Positions 44,675 through 54,423 of a stretch of 64,000 bases of DNA are shown here, in pieces; the stretch's first letter is position 1; every line of letters starts with the position of its first letter. The stretch lies in contig NZ_WXFG01000022.1 of the NCBI RefSeq assembly GCF_009881055.1, positions 1-64,000 on the forward strand, read 5' to 3'. This stretch comes from Peptoclostridium sp. (GTDB lineage Bacteria; Bacillota; Clostridia; Peptostreptococcales; Peptostreptococcaceae). The translations under genes and the position numbers were made by a program. The notes beneath the pieces were generated by a model, which was not told the DNA's origin, did not search any database, and saw only the letters and a list, made by a program, of their open reading frames with translations.

Positions 44675-47314
44675 ATGAAAAAGTTAGGGCTCAACGAATT
44701 GAGAAGGATGTTTTTGGAATTTTTTGAATCTAAAGATCACTACGCGCGCGGCAGCTTTCCTCTAGTACCTGAAAACGACGAGAGTCTGCTTCTCATAAAT
44801 GCAGGAATGGCCCCTATGAAGGCGTATTTTATGGGAAAGGAAACACCTCCCAACAAGAGAATGGCAACTTGCCAAAAATGTATTAGGACGGGCGATATCG
44901 AAAACGTAGGGATTACTGCGAGACACGCAACTTTCTTTGAAATGCTAGGCAACTTCTCCTTCGGGGACTATTTCAAGAGGGAGTCCATAAAGTGGGGATG
45001 GGAGTTCGTAACTGAGCACCTTGAGATACCTCAGGACAAGCTCTGGGTCACAGTATACGAAGAGGACGATGAAGCCTACGACATATGGAACAAGGAAGTA
45101 GGAGTGCCTGAAGACAAGATAGTAAGACTTGGCAAGGCGGACAACTTCTGGGAGATAGGCACCGGCCCTTGCGGACCGTGCTCCGAGATATATTTCGACA
45201 GAGGAGAAAAATACGGCTGCGGCAGCCCTGACTGCAAGCCTGGCTGCGACTGTGACAGATACCTTGAGTTCTGGAACCACGTTTTCACTCAGTTCGACAA
45301 GGATGAAAACGGCGTATATAATCCGCTGCCAAATCCAAACATAGACACAGGCATGGGCCTTGAAAGAATAGCCTGCATAATGCAGGATGTCGACACCATA
45401 TTCGAAGTCGACACAATAGACCATATACTTAAGGGCGTATGTGAGATTTCAGGTGCTAGCTACGGCAAGGAAAGAAATACAGACATATCAGTAAGAATCA
45501 TAACAGACCATATAAGGGCTGTGACGTTTATGATAGGAGACGGCGTGCTCCCTTCAAACGAAGGCAGGGGCTACGTGCTAAGAAGGTTGCTGAGAAGAGC
45601 CGCAAGACACGGCAGACTGCTTGGAATCAAGGGGGCGTTCCTGTGCGAGCTCATGGACAAGGTGGTTGAAGTCAGCAGCGACGCATATCCCGAGCTTAAG
45701 GAAAAGCAGGAGTATATTAGAAAGGTCCTTAATGTGGAAGAGGACAGATTTGAAGAGACTATTGACCAGGGTATGGATATACTAAAGGGTTATATGGAAG
45801 CTTTAAAGGGAGCAGGCAAAAATGTAATCCCGGGAGAGGACGCATTCAGGCTGTATGACACTTATGGATTCCCAATAGACCTTACTAAAGAGATAGCCGG
45901 AGAAGAGGGCTTTACTGTGGATGAAGCCGGTTTTGAGAAGGAAATGGAAGACCAGAGGGAGAGAGCCAGAAGCGCAAGAGGCGAGATGGAGGGCGCAGGC
46001 TGGAAGGAAGACGTCTTTGCAGCGATTGACAATTCGGTAAAAAGCGAATTCCTAGGCTATGAAACTCTTGAAACCCAGGCAAAGGTGCTTGCCATAGTAA
46101 CTGACAGAGGCGTTGCAGAAAGCCTGGGCGAAGGAGAAAAAGGCATAGTAATACTCGACAGGACGCCTTTCTACGCGGAAAGTGGCGGCCAGGCAGGCGA
46201 CCAGGGACTTATAGAGGGCGATAATCTCATTGTTGAGGTTATAGACACGCAAAAGGGCCTTAACGACAGAATACACCATGAGGTAGTTGTAAGGAAAGGC
46301 GAGTTGAGCATAGGGCAAGAGGTAAAGCTTTCTGTTGTTGAAGAGATAAGGATGGCTACAGCTAGAAACCATACGGCGACACACATGCTGCAGGCGGCGC
46401 TTAGAAAGGTTCTTGGAGAGCATGTAGAGCAGTCTGGATCTCAGGTGAATCATGAGAAACTGAGGTTTGACTTTACGCATTTTGAGCCTATATCGAAGGA
46501 GCAGCTGCTCGAAGTTGAAAATATAGTCAACATAAACATACTAAAGTCGCACGGCATTGAGGTTAAAACCACAACTCTCGATGAAGCCAAGCAAAGCGGA
46601 GCAACCGCGCTTTTTGGCGAGAAATATGGTGACATAGTCAGAATGGTTAAAATGGGAGACTACTCTACTGAGCTTTGCGGAGGAACTCACCTTGAAAATA
46701 CTGCACAGGTTGGCCTCTTTAAGATAATATCAGAAAGCGGCATAGCGGCAGGCGTTAGAAGGATAGAGGCTGTAACAGGAATGGCAGTATACAACATGCT
46801 AAACCACAAGCAGCAGGTCATAGACAGCGCGTGCTCAGCACTAAAGACTAAGGAAGATAACATAGTGCACAGAGCCGAGGGCGTGATGCAGCACGTAAGG
46901 GAACTTGAAAAGGAAGTTGAAGAGCTCAAAGCCAAGCTGTTCTCAAGCTCACTTGATGACATACTGGGCAAGAAGGCTTCAATCGACGGAGTTGACTATA
47001 TCGTTGAAAGAATGGACGGTCAGGAAATGGATTCTCTTAGGGCCAATGCTGACAAAATAAGAGACAGGATGGTTTCAGGCGTAGTAGTACTTGCAGGAGC
47101 CGAAGGCGAGAAGGTGAATTTTGTGGCTACGGTTACAAAGGACCTTGTAGCAAAAGGACTCAATGCCGGAAATATAGTCAAGGAAGCCGCCAAGATAACA
47201 GGCGGAGGCGGAGGCGGAAAGCCTAATATGGCCCAAGCCGGAGGAAAGGACGCATCAAAGCTAGAAGAGGCCCTTTCTGCAATTCCTGGTATAATTAAGA
47301 CTCAGATAAAATAA
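44675..47314 (+). CDS. alaS: Alanyl-tRNA synthetase
   Basis: It charges tRNA-Ala. It has 879 residues: the class II catalytic core with FFEMLGNFSFGDYFKRE and GTGPCGPCSE, then the editing domain with zinc-ligand HTATH and the CGGTH block. A C-Ala domain ends in a Gly-rich GGGGGGKP. The start ATG 44675 follows AAGGAGG. Its leader is unusual (see 44593-44647). The following alaS-ireB-...-ruvX order is conserved in Bacillota. Confidence 0.97.
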   Translation: MKKLGLNELRRMFLEFFESKDHYARGSFPLVPENDESLLLINAGMAPMKAYFMGKETPPNKRMATCQKCIRTGDIENVGITARHATFFEMLGNFSFGDYFKRESIKWGWEFVTEHLEIPQDKLWVTVYEEDDEAYDIWNKEVGVPEDKIVRLGKADNFWEIGTGPCGPCSEIYFDRGEKYGCGSPDCKPGCDCDRYLEFWNHVFTQFDKDENGVYNPLPNPNIDTGMGLERIACIMQDVDTIFEVDTIDHILKGVCEISGASYGKERNTDISVRIITDHIRAVTFMIGDGVLPSNEGRGYVLRRLLRRAARHGRLLGIKGAFLCELMDKVVEVSSDAYPELKEKQEYIRKVLNVEEDRFEETIDQGMDILKGYMEALKGAGKNVIPGEDAFRLYDTYGFPIDLTKEIAGEEGFTVDEAGFEKEMEDQRERARSARGEMEGAGWKEDVFAAIDNSVKSEFLGYETLETQAKVLAIVTDRGVAESLGEGEKGIVILDRTPFYAESGGQAGDQGLIEGDNLIVEVIDTQKGLNDRIHHEVVVRKGELSIGQEVKLSVVEEIRMATARNHTATHMLQAALRKVLGEHVEQSGSQVNHEKLRFDFTHFEPISKEQLLEVENIVNINILKSHGIEVKTTTLDEAKQSGATALFGEKYGDIVRMVKMGDYSTELCGGTHLENTAQVGLFKIISESGIAAGVRRIEAVTGMAVYNMLNHKQQVIDSACSALKTKEDNIVHRAEGVMQHVRELEKEVEELKAKLFSSSLDDILGKKASIDGVDYIVERMDGQEMDSLRANADKIRDRMVSGVVVLAGAEGEKVNFVATVTKDLVAKGLNAGNIVKEAAKITGGGGGGKPNMAQAGGKDASKLEEALSAIPGIIKTQIK

Positions 47315-47327
47315 ATATAATAAACTC

Positions 47328-47356
47328 CAAGGGGCAGGTCAACCTGCCCCTTGTTA
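47328..47356 (+). terminator. Hairpin after alaS
   Basis: CAAGGGGCAGGT, loop CAA, and CCTGCCCCTTG, GC-rich, followed only by TT. A strong hairpin with a poor T-run. Confidence 0.65.
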
Positions 47357-47401
47357 AGTGGAATAATGATGATACAACTGTAAAAAAACGAGGCATAAAT
47401 G

Positions 47402-47410
47402 TGATATAAT
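47402..47410 (+). promoter_or_regulatory. Extended -10 promoter of ireB
   Basis: TGATATAAT (extended -10), about 32 bases before the ireB start. No good -35 is seen. Confidence 0.55.
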
Positions 47411-47441
47411 AGTTAATGAAATAACTAAAGGGGTGATATTA

Positions 47442-47699
47442 GTGAACTTTAACAATGAAAACACAATGAAGTTTGAAGCTGTAAGAGACGAAAACATGAC
47501 TCCAAGGGTGGTACTTGAGACGGTTTACGAGGCTCTCAAGGAGAAAGGCTATAATCCCATTAATCAGATGGTGGGCTACTTGCTTTCTGGAGACCCGACC
47601 TATATAACAAGCCACAAAAACGCCAGAAGCATAATAAGAAAAGTCGAAAGAGACGAGCTGCTGGAAGAAATCCTAACTGAATATCTTAAAGGAAAGTAG
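47442..47699 (+). CDS. ireB: IreB family regulatory protein (UPF0297)
   Basis: It has 85 residues from GTG 47442 after AAAGGGG. The conserved core is [20 protein letters not shown] followed by YITSHKNAR. In Enterococcus, IreB is a target of the Ser/Thr kinase IreK and limits cephalosporin resistance. No kinase is encoded in this window. It is commonly followed directly by ruvX; here a 2.2-kb membrane-protein gene is placed between. Confidence 0.9.
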   Translation: MNFNNENTMKFEAVRDENMTPRVVLETVYEALKEKGYNPINQMVGYLLSGDPTYITSHKNARSIIRKVERDELLEEILTEYLKGK

Positions 47700-47710
47700 G
47701 CGGTATCCAG

Positions 47711-49864
47711 GTGAAAAAAACAATTTTTGCGACTTTCATGTGCATTGCCCTGCTGCTTAGTCTGGCGTCGGGCAATTCTGCGTATGCGGCCCCAAAGGGC
47801 AAGGTGGTAGTAATAGTTGCAAATAGAATGGGAATGCAGGAGCTGCTTGAAATTAAAGCTCTAAAGAGAGAGCTTGAAAATCGTGGTTATGCAGGCCTTA
47901 TGAATATCAGAGGCTCCAAGGGGTCGAGTGATATAAGATCATATGCATCCATAGGCTGGGGCACCAGAGCATATTTAAACGTTGAAGACGTTGATATCAG
48001 GACAAAGGACCCGCTAGAGCAGGACGTTTTTGAAAGAAGGACTGCAGCAGAGGCGGCGCATATAAACAACGTTAATATCAACGCTCTGCAGACAACAAAT
48101 CTCGACGGTGAATATAACGTATTTCCAGGACTGCTTGGAGAGGAGCTAAAAAACAACGGACTTTCCATTTCTGTTGTGGGCAATGCTGATACTGATGTTG
48201 CAAAGGTCAGGTATGCAGCTCTTATAGCAATGGACAAGGACGGTAACGTACCCTCGGGCGAGATAGAGGACGTAAGCAAGGTGGATTCCAGAATGCCTTT
48301 TGGGATAGCCACTGATTACGACAAGCTTAAAAAGTATACTCAGCAGTATTATGAGAATTCTGATGTGACGATAGTGGAACTAGGTGACACATACAGGCTT
48401 GACGACTACAAAATCTACCTAAATGACAAAGCCTACGGAATAATGAAGGACAGCATATACAAAAATGCCAACGATTATATTGAATATGTCCTTGGTAGCC
48501 TGACCTCTGAGGATGACAGGGTATATGTGGTTTCGCCGTATACAAGACTTGCGGACTACAAGAATTACCAGAGGCTCGCGCCGATTTTTATATTTGAAGG
48601 TGACAAAGCTGGTGTTGCATATTCAGATACCACAAGACGCGATGGCATCATAGGCAACATCGACGTTGCCGCGGATATACTTGATTATTATGGCATAAGC
48701 TCTGAACTGGCTTCGGGCAAGCCGATAGAGGCCAAGGACAAGTCAGATGCGCTTGCTTATCTTGAAAAGGAATATGCAAAGATTGCCGCTACGTACCAGT
48801 TGAGGATTCCCGTACTCTATACGTATGCAGTTTTTGAAATGCTGCTATGGATAATAGTGTTTACATGTATAATGAAAAAGGACAGGGTTAAGAACAAGTA
48901 TTTCAACCTGCTATCTAGGACGCTGCAGTTCACAGGAGTTGTTCCGTTTGTGATGCTCATAGAGCCTGCCTTTGGAATTGTATCCAAGTTAGGCACAGTG
49001 GCATTCATACTTGCAGTATCTTCCGGCATATACTACATGATGCACAGGATGATAAAGACTGATCTGGACAGGCTCATATTCCTAAGCGTGCTAAACGGTC
49101 TGGGAATACTTAGCGATGCAGTGCTTGGCCAAGAGATGATAAAGCGCTCCCTGCTTGGATATGATTCGATGATAGGTGCAAGATTCTATGGCATAGGAAA
49201 CGAATACATGGGTATACTGATAGGGGCCGCTCTTCTCGCTGTTTCAGGCCTTTTGCAAAAAGGGAAAATCACAAGGAGCGTAACAGCAGGCGTTCTCGTT
49301 ACAACCATGATAATACTTGGTTTCCCCAAAATCGGAGCCAATGTGGGCGGTCTTATAACGGCGGCCACATGCTTTCTACTTTTCGTGCTCAAGTCGTATA
49401 ATATAAAGATAGATTTCAAGAGGATAATACTGATAGGCTGTTTCGTTGTTGGCGCTGTGGTTTCAATGGCGCTGCTGGACATATATGTTCTTGGCAGCAA
49501 GTCCCACCTTGCTGGAGCAATACAAAGCATAGGAGAGGGCGGACCGCAAGTAATACTCCAGATAATACAAAGAAAGCTTGAGATGAATTACAGATTGATT
49601 GGCGCATCGATATGGAGCAAGGTATTCATAATTGCGCTTCTGATTGTAGGGATACTTTTCTACAGGCCGTTTGGAATACTAAAGACAATATGCGGTGAGA
49701 ATCCGTGGCTTGCAAAAGGCTGGATTTCAATTATCGTAGGAAGTTTCGTTGGTTTTGCTGTAAACGACTCTGGTGTGGTTGCAGCTGCAACCAGCATATC
49801 GTTTGTAATAATTTCAGCGCTAGTGCTTTGCATGAATAAAATAGTATCTGAAAAAGTCAGTTAG
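47711..49864 (+). CDS. Secreted-domain polytopic membrane protein, alkaline-phosphatase-like ectodomain (unrecognised)
   Basis: It has 717 residues. A clear signal peptide (about 1-27, ending SAYAAP) leads into an extracytoplasmic domain (about 28-370). That domain starts VVVIVANRMG and includes IVELGDTYRLDDY and YVVSPYTRL, reminiscent of the alkaline phosphatase superfamily. The usual metal/nucleophile motifs are not obvious. About nine membrane helices follow (from about 378), with a conserved-looking loop RFYGIGNEYMGILIGA. I do not know its function. The start GTG/ATG region at 47711 follows ATCCAGGTG. It lies 11 bases after ireB and 15 bases before ruvX, so it is in that operon. Confidence 0.7.
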   Translation: MKKTIFATFMCIALLLSLASGNSAYAAPKGKVVVIVANRMGMQELLEIKALKRELENRGYAGLMNIRGSKGSSDIRSYASIGWGTRAYLNVEDVDIRTKDPLEQDVFERRTAAEAAHINNVNINALQTTNLDGEYNVFPGLLGEELKNNGLSISVVGNADTDVAKVRYAALIAMDKDGNVPSGEIEDVSKVDSRMPFGIATDYDKLKKYTQQYYENSDVTIVELGDTYRLDDYKIYLNDKAYGIMKDSIYKNANDYIEYVLGSLTSEDDRVYVVSPYTRLADYKNYQRLAPIFIFEGDKAGVAYSDTTRRDGIIGNIDVAADILDYYGISSELASGKPIEAKDKSDALAYLEKEYAKIAATYQLRIPVLYTYAVFEMLLWIIVFTCIMKKDRVKNKYFNLLSRTLQFTGVVPFVMLIEPAFGIVSKLGTVAFILAVSSGIYYMMHRMIKTDLDRLIFLSVLNGLGILSDAVLGQEMIKRSLLGYDSMIGARFYGIGNEYMGILIGAALLAVSGLLQKGKITRSVTAGVLVTTMIILGFPKIGANVGGLITAATCFLLFVLKSYNIKIDFKRIILIGCFVVGAVVSMALLDIYVLGSKSHLAGAIQSIGEGGPQVILQIIQRKLEMNYRLIGASIWSKVFIIALLIVGILFYRPFGILKTICGENPWLAKGWISIIVGSFVGFAVNDSGVVAAATSISFVIISALVLCMNKIVSEKVS

Positions 49865-49879
49865 CCAGTTGGAGGTAAA

Positions 49880-50302
49880 ATGCATAAAAAAATGGGATTA
49901 GACGTAGGCGACAAGACAATAGGAGTTGCTCTAAGCGATATTATGGGGATTACTGCGCAGCCTCTTAAAACAATAAGAAGAAAAGGTTACGAAAAGGACT
50001 TTGAGGAGCTAATGCAGATAATAGAATCAAACTCTGTGGATGAGATAATATCTGGACTCCCAAAGAACATGAATGGAACTCTAGGACCTCAGGGAGAAAA
50101 GGTAATTAAATTCATAGAAAAGCTACAGAAGGCTATAGATATAAAAGTGGAGTACTGGGATGAAAGGCTAACTACGGTTGCAGCCCAAAAAGCCCTTATA
50201 GAGGCCGACATGAGCAGGGAAAAGAGAAAAAAGGTAGTTGACATGGTGGCTGCAGCTCTCATACTGCAGGGATACCTAGATATGAAGAATATGAAAAAAT
50301 AA
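49880..50302 (+). CDS. ruvX: Holliday junction resolvase-like RuvX (YqgF)
   Basis: It has 140 residues with an RNase H-like fold. The first catalytic Asp lies in [15 protein letters not shown], later residues in YWDERLTT and [13 protein letters not shown]. The family has been linked to pre-16S rRNA 5'-end processing. The start ATG 49880 follows TTGGAGG. It is part of the ireB unit. Confidence 0.93.
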   Translation: MHKKMGLDVGDKTIGVALSDIMGITAQPLKTIRRKGYEKDFEELMQIIESNSVDEIISGLPKNMNGTLGPQGEKVIKFIEKLQKAIDIKVEYWDERLTTVAAQKALIEADMSREKRKKVVDMVAAALILQGYLDMKNMKK

Positions 50303-50314
50303 GGAGCGATAACA

Positions 50315-50566
50315 ATGGAAGAAAACAAGATAACTCTGCTTGACGAAGAGGGCAATGAAATGGAGTTTGAAATAATAATGACTCTTGATGTTGAGGGCGT
50401 GGAATATGCAATACTTGCTCAGGAAGGCGATGAAGAATCGGCTGTTGTACTAAGAATGGATTATGACGAGGACGGCGAGCTGCTGCTTGTGCCAATAGAG
50501 GATGACGAGGAGTACGAAAACGTAGTTAGCGCGTATGAAGTGCTTGCAGAAGAGGAAGAGCTTTAG
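50315..50566 (+). CDS. DUF1292 protein (YrzB-like)
   Basis: It has 83 residues and is very acidic. The patterns LLDEEGNEMEFEIIMTLDV and YAILAQEGDEES fit DUF1292 (Bacillus YrzB). Function unknown. It regularly follows ruvX, as here (12 bases). Confidence 0.88.
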   Translation: MEENKITLLDEEGNEMEFEIIMTLDVEGVEYAILAQEGDEESAVVLRMDYDEDGELLLVPIEDDEEYENVVSAYEVLAEEEEL

Positions 50567-50580
50567 GCCATAACATATCG

Positions 50581-50616
50581 AAGGGACAGACATCTTAATG
50601 GTGCCTGTCCCTTTTA
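50581..50616 (+). terminator. Terminator after the ireB unit
   Basis: AAGGGACAG pairs with CTGTCCCTT around a 15-base loop, followed by a short T-run. Confidence 0.8.
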
Positions 50617-50656
50617 ACTGCAGGGCTGCTTTTAGTCATAAAAGAAGAAAAAGCTG

Positions 50657-50685
50657 TTGACAGTTGTCTTTTATTGCCATATAAT
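50657..50685 (+). promoter_or_regulatory. Promoter of fur
   Basis: Perfect TTGACA (50657-50662) and TATAAT (50680-50685), 17-base spacer. Confidence 0.88.
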
Positions 50686-50733
50686 AACTCTTAAATGATA
50701 TTGTTTTTTAAATGAAAATAAAGGTGATCATAC

Positions 50734-51180
50734 ATGGACACAAGCTTCGATATAATAAAGGAAAGGCTAAAGGACAAGGGCCTCAAGTTCACTCCCCAGA
50801 GAAGAAACGTCATAGACACTGTCGTGGAGTCTTCCGGTAGACATTTGAATATAGAGGAAATATACAACATAGTAAAGAAAAAATGTCCAGAAATCGGCCT
50901 GGCAACCGTATATAGGACTATACAGCTGCTGGATGATATAAATGTACTGTCAAAGCTCGACTTGAATGATGGCTGCATAAGGTATGAGCTCTCGATTAAC
51001 GACGATGACGATCACAGCCACCATCATCTGATATGCAGAGAATGCGGCGAGGTCATAGAGGTCAAGGAAGACCTGCTTGAGATGCTTGAAAATATCATAG
51101 AGAAAAACTATAATTTCAAGATATATGACCACGATCTTAGGGTGTTTGGCATATGTTCAAAGTGTAGAAAGTCTGAATAG
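50734..51180 (+). CDS. fur: Fur-family metalloregulator
   Basis: It has 148 residues. The N-terminal winged helix has GLKFTPQRRNVID and GLATVYRTIQLL. The metal site includes His94 and His96-98 (HSHHH), and two structural CxxC pairs (Cys101/104, Cys141/144) bind zinc. The His-rich loop favours Fur over PerR, but Zur cannot be excluded. It is monocistronic with its own promoter and terminator. Confidence 0.88.
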   Translation: MDTSFDIIKERLKDKGLKFTPQRRNVIDTVVESSGRHLNIEEIYNIVKKKCPEIGLATVYRTIQLLDDINVLSKLDLNDGCIRYELSINDDDDHSHHHLICRECGEVIEVKEDLLEMLENIIEKNYNFKIYDHDLRVFGICSKCRKSE

Positions 51181-51194
51181 GTGACATTGTTTAT

Positions 51195-51220
51195 AAAGAC
51201 CTGGGAAGCAGGTCTTTTTT
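51195..51220 (+). terminator. Terminator after fur
   Basis: AAAGACCTG, loop GGAAG, CAGGTCTTT and T-run. Confidence 0.92.
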
Positions 51221-51223
51221 ATT

Positions 51224-51252
51224 TTGAACCAACTGCGGTTTTATGCTAAAAT
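51224..51252 (+). promoter_or_regulatory. Promoter of rnjA
   Basis: TTGAAC (51224-51229) and TAAAAT (51247-51252) with a 17-base spacer. Confidence 0.65.
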
Positions 51253-51352
51253 TATTATGTGAAGAGTTATAGATGACCGGCTATTATCTATGGCTTGCTG
51301 AATTAACAGTGCGGAATAAAATCGGACAAATACGAAAACAGGAGGAAATGAT

Positions 51353-53017
51353 TTGAAAAAAAATACACCAAAAATAAAGGTTATACCCTTGGGCGGCCTT
51401 AATGAAATAGGCAAGAACATGACCGCAATAGAGTATAAGGATGAAATAATATTAATTGACTGCGGGCTTAGCTTTCCGGAGGAAGAAATGCTGGGAATCG
51501 ACATAGTAATACCAGACATTTCATATCTTATAAAGCACAAGGACAAGGTCAAGGGCATTTTTCTGACTCACGGACACGAAGACCATATAGGGGCGCTGCC
51601 TTATTTTCTCAAAAAAATAAATGTGCCTATTTATGGTACAAAGCTTACGCTTGGCCTTGTGGAGTTCAAGCTGAAAGAGCACAAGCTTGGCAATGTCAAG
51701 CTTCAGGTTGTCAAGCCGGGACAAATTCTTAAAAAGTCCAACTTCGAGGTTGAATTCATACGGGTAAACCACAGCATAGCCGATGCATGTGCTATAGCAG
51801 TGCATACTGAGGTTGGGACAATATTCCACACGGGCGACTTCAAGATTGACCATACTCCGATAGACGGAGACCTCATGGATTTTGGAAGAATAGCCGAAAT
51901 TGGAAGCAAGGGCGTACTGCTTATGCTGGCAGAGAGCACAAACGTCGAAAGGCCAGGAGCTACCATGTCTGAAAAGACTGTTGGCGCCACGCTTGACGAA
52001 ATATTCAGCGGAGCCAAAAGCAGGATTATAGTGGCGACTTTTGCTTCCAACGTGCACAGGTTGCAGCAGGTTATAAATTCTGCGGACAAATACCACAGGA
52101 AGGTCGTAGTTTCGGGAAGATCCATGGTCAATGTAGTAGGCGTCGCAAGCGAACTTGGGTACCTTAATGTACCTGAAGGGCTTATGATAGACATAAATGA
52201 CATGGGAAATTATAATGACAGTGAGCTTGTACTTATAACAACAGGATCGCAGGGTGAACCTATGTCGGCGCTTTCGAGGATGGCGGCATCTGAGCACAAG
52301 AAGCTTGATGTGCAGCCGGGAGACCTGGTTATTATATCTGCAAATCCAATACCGGGCAATGAAAAACTGGTATCAAGGGTCATAAACCAGTTGTTTGAAA
52401 GAGGAGCAGAGGTTATATACGAGGCTCTTGCGGACATACACGTTTCAGGACACGCATGCCAGGAGGAGCTGAAGCTGATGCACAGGCTCGTCAGGCCTAA
52501 ATTCTTCATGCCTGTCCACGGTGAATACAGGCACCTAAAGCAGCACGGTGAGCTTGCTGTAGAGCTTGGAATGCCAAGGGAGAACATACTCATAGGAAGC
52601 AACGGTTCTATCCTTGAAATAGACAGCAAGGGAGCCAAATTCACTGGCAGCGTGCCGTCGGGCAACATACTCATAGACGGCCTTGGCATAGGTGATGTAG
52701 GAAACATAGTGCTAAGGGATAGAAGGCATCTTTCTGAGGACGGGCTGATGGTTGTTGTAGTCACAATATCCAAGGAAAACGGCGAGGTGGTAGCCGGACC
52801 AGACATAATATCCAGGGGCTTTGTGTATGTGAGGGAATCAGAGGACCTCATGCACAACGCAAGGCTCATAGTTAAAAAGGCTCTTGAGAACTGTTCGGGA
52901 AGACAGATAAAGGAATGGTCATATATGAAGAATTCAATCAAGGATGACCTAAAGAACTACCTTTACCAAAAGACAAAGAGGAACCCTATGATACTTCCGA
53001 TAATAATGGAAGTCTAG
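51353..53017 (+). CDS. rnjA: Ribonuclease J
   Basis: A 5'-3' exonuclease and endonuclease of mRNA decay and rRNA maturation. It has 554 residues. The metallo-beta-lactamase motif is LTHGHEDHIGALP. The beta-CASP region carries ASNVHRLQQ and GRSMVN, and HVSGHACQEELK is the later histidine block. The start is TTG 51353 after GGAGG. Only one RNase J gene is visible here. Confidence 0.95.
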   Translation: MKKNTPKIKVIPLGGLNEIGKNMTAIEYKDEIILIDCGLSFPEEEMLGIDIVIPDISYLIKHKDKVKGIFLTHGHEDHIGALPYFLKKINVPIYGTKLTLGLVEFKLKEHKLGNVKLQVVKPGQILKKSNFEVEFIRVNHSIADACAIAVHTEVGTIFHTGDFKIDHTPIDGDLMDFGRIAEIGSKGVLLMLAESTNVERPGATMSEKTVGATLDEIFSGAKSRIIVATFASNVHRLQQVINSADKYHRKVVVSGRSMVNVVGVASELGYLNVPEGLMIDINDMGNYNDSELVLITTGSQGEPMSALSRMAASEHKKLDVQPGDLVIISANPIPGNEKLVSRVINQLFERGAEVIYEALADIHVSGHACQEELKLMHRLVRPKFFMPVHGEYRHLKQHGELAVELGMPRENILIGSNGSILEIDSKGAKFTGSVPSGNILIDGLGIGDVGNIVLRDRRHLSEDGLMVVVVTISKENGEVVAGPDIISRGFVYVRESEDLMHNARLIVKKALENCSGRQIKEWSYMKNSIKDDLKNYLYQKTKRNPMILPIIMEV

Positions 53018-53040
53018 CAGTTTATTTCTCATGACATATA

Positions 53041-53072
53041 TGGCCGCTGCAGAATTCGCGGCGGCCTTTTTC
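53041..53072 (+). terminator. Terminator after rnjA
   Basis: GGCCGCTGC and GCGGCGGCC pair around AGAATTC, then a T-run. Confidence 0.92.
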
Positions 53073-53093
53073 AATTAAGGAGGATAGCTTAGA

Positions 53094-53690
53094 TTGATAC
53101 TTAATATCTTAAAGCAGTTTCCGGCAATACTTATTGCAATATCAGTCCACGAGTATGGACATGCACTTGTGGCTTATGCAATGGGGGATGACACGGCTAA
53201 GCGTGCAAACAGGATGACGCTCGATCCCTTAAAGCACATTGACATGGTGGGAATGATAGTTCTCCTTTTGGCCCATTTTGGATGGGCAAAGCCGGTGCCG
53301 ATTGATGAGAGGAATTTTAGGAACAAAAGACTCGGCCTTTTTGCCGTGTCTCTTGCTGGCCCGGCATTCAACCTGATATGCGCTCTTGTATTCCTCATAC
53401 TATACAAGCTGGAAGCAGCATTTATTGGAATGTATGCACTAGATGTAATGCTTGCGTATGTATTCAAGTTCAACATACTGTTTGCTGCGTTCAACATGCT
53501 GCCTATTCCGCCGCTTGACGGCTCAAAGATGCTGCTTTCTGTGCTGCCAGGCAGCGTGAGCAGATTCTACTGGCAGTATGAAAGTTACGGTACAGTAATA
53601 CTAATAGCGCTCATATTCACTAACAAGATAGGACTCTTCATATATCCTATTGTGGATGTTTTCGAAAGGATGCTGCTTAGCATAGCATAG
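53094..53690 (+). CDS. M50-family site-2-type membrane protease
   Basis: It has 198 residues with several membrane helices. The zinc motif is HEYGHAL near residue 19, and the second metal motif FNMLPIPPLDGSK lies near 145. It is a short relative of site-2 proteases without a PDZ domain (YwhC/rseP-like). It precedes scpA by 13 bases, the usual Bacillota order. The start is TTG 53094 after AAGGAGG. Substrate unknown. Confidence 0.9.
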   Translation: MILNILKQFPAILIAISVHEYGHALVAYAMGDDTAKRANRMTLDPLKHIDMVGMIVLLLAHFGWAKPVPIDERNFRNKRLGLFAVSLAGPAFNLICALVFLILYKLEAAFIGMYALDVMLAYVFKFNILFAAFNMLPIPPLDGSKMLLSVLPGSVSRFYWQYESYGTVILIALIFTNKIGLFIYPIVDVFERMLLSIA

Positions 53691-53703
53691 GAGTTGATTT
53701 GAT

Positions 53704-54423
53704 TTGGGATGCAGCTTTCAGATTGAGGTTTACGAAGGACCGCTCGAGTTTTTATACGAACTCATAAAAAAGCACAAGATTGACATTTGCGATGTTCCCA
53801 TATATGAAATCACGAGCCAGTTCAATGAATATGTAAAGGAGCTCAAGAGTTTCGACATTGAGCTTGCGAGTGATTTTATAGTGATGGCAGCTGAGCTTCT
53901 TGAAATAAAGTCCAGATATCTTCTCTATCTTAGGCAGGAAGAGGATGAAGCAGAGGATCCTAGAAAAGACCTTGTCGAAAGGCTCCTCATATACAATAAG
54001 TTCAAGCAGGCAGGAGAACATCTTAAGGAGAAAGCTGTCGGTCTGGGAGAGAGATTCTGCAGGAAGCAGGAAGAAGTGCTGCTTGACGAGGAGTTTCAAA
54101 TAGAAGACATGAGCATTGAAAGTCTAATGGCAGCCATGGCTCAAATTCCCCAGCGAACCCAGGTGGAGGAGCCGGACTTGATGCAAAGGACCTACAGGAA
54201 GAAAAGTTTCACAATGGAGGAAAAGACAAAGCTGATACTCCAGAAGATAAATGAAAGCGAGGATGTGGCTTTTGAAGACATCATCTTCACAGGTACCTCC
54301 GAGGAAAAGATAGTAGCATTTCTCTCGGCGCTCGAGCTTGTAAAGAAAAAGTTTATAAAGTTGTGCCAGGCGGGTTTTGCGATGCCAATAACGATACAAA
54401 GGCGGGTGGCCTATGAAATATAG
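53704..54423 (+). CDS. scpA: Segregation and condensation protein ScpA
   Basis: The kleisin subunit that bridges SMC heads. It has 239 residues. The N-terminal block FQIEVYEGPLEFLYELIKK and ELLEIKSRYLL are typical, with a winged helix at the C-terminus. The start is taken as TTG 53704, ten bases after GGAG. It overlaps scpB by eleven bases; smc itself lies 32 kb upstream. Confidence 0.95.
   Translation: MGCSFQIEVYEGPLEFLYELIKKHKIDICDVPIYEITSQFNEYVKELKSFDIELASDFIVMAAELLEIKSRYLLYLRQEEDEAEDPRKDLVERLLIYNKFKQAGEHLKEKAVGLGERFCRKQEEVLLDEEFQIEDMSIESLMAAMAQIPQRTQVEEPDLMQRTYRKKSFTMEEKTKLILQKINESEDVAFEDIIFTGTSEEKIVAFLSALELVKKKFIKLCQAGFAMPITIQRRVAYEI

Noticed and set aside
51521..52297. 258-residue minus-strand ORF opposite rnjA
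   Set aside because: Shadow frame of a conserved gene with no supporting features.
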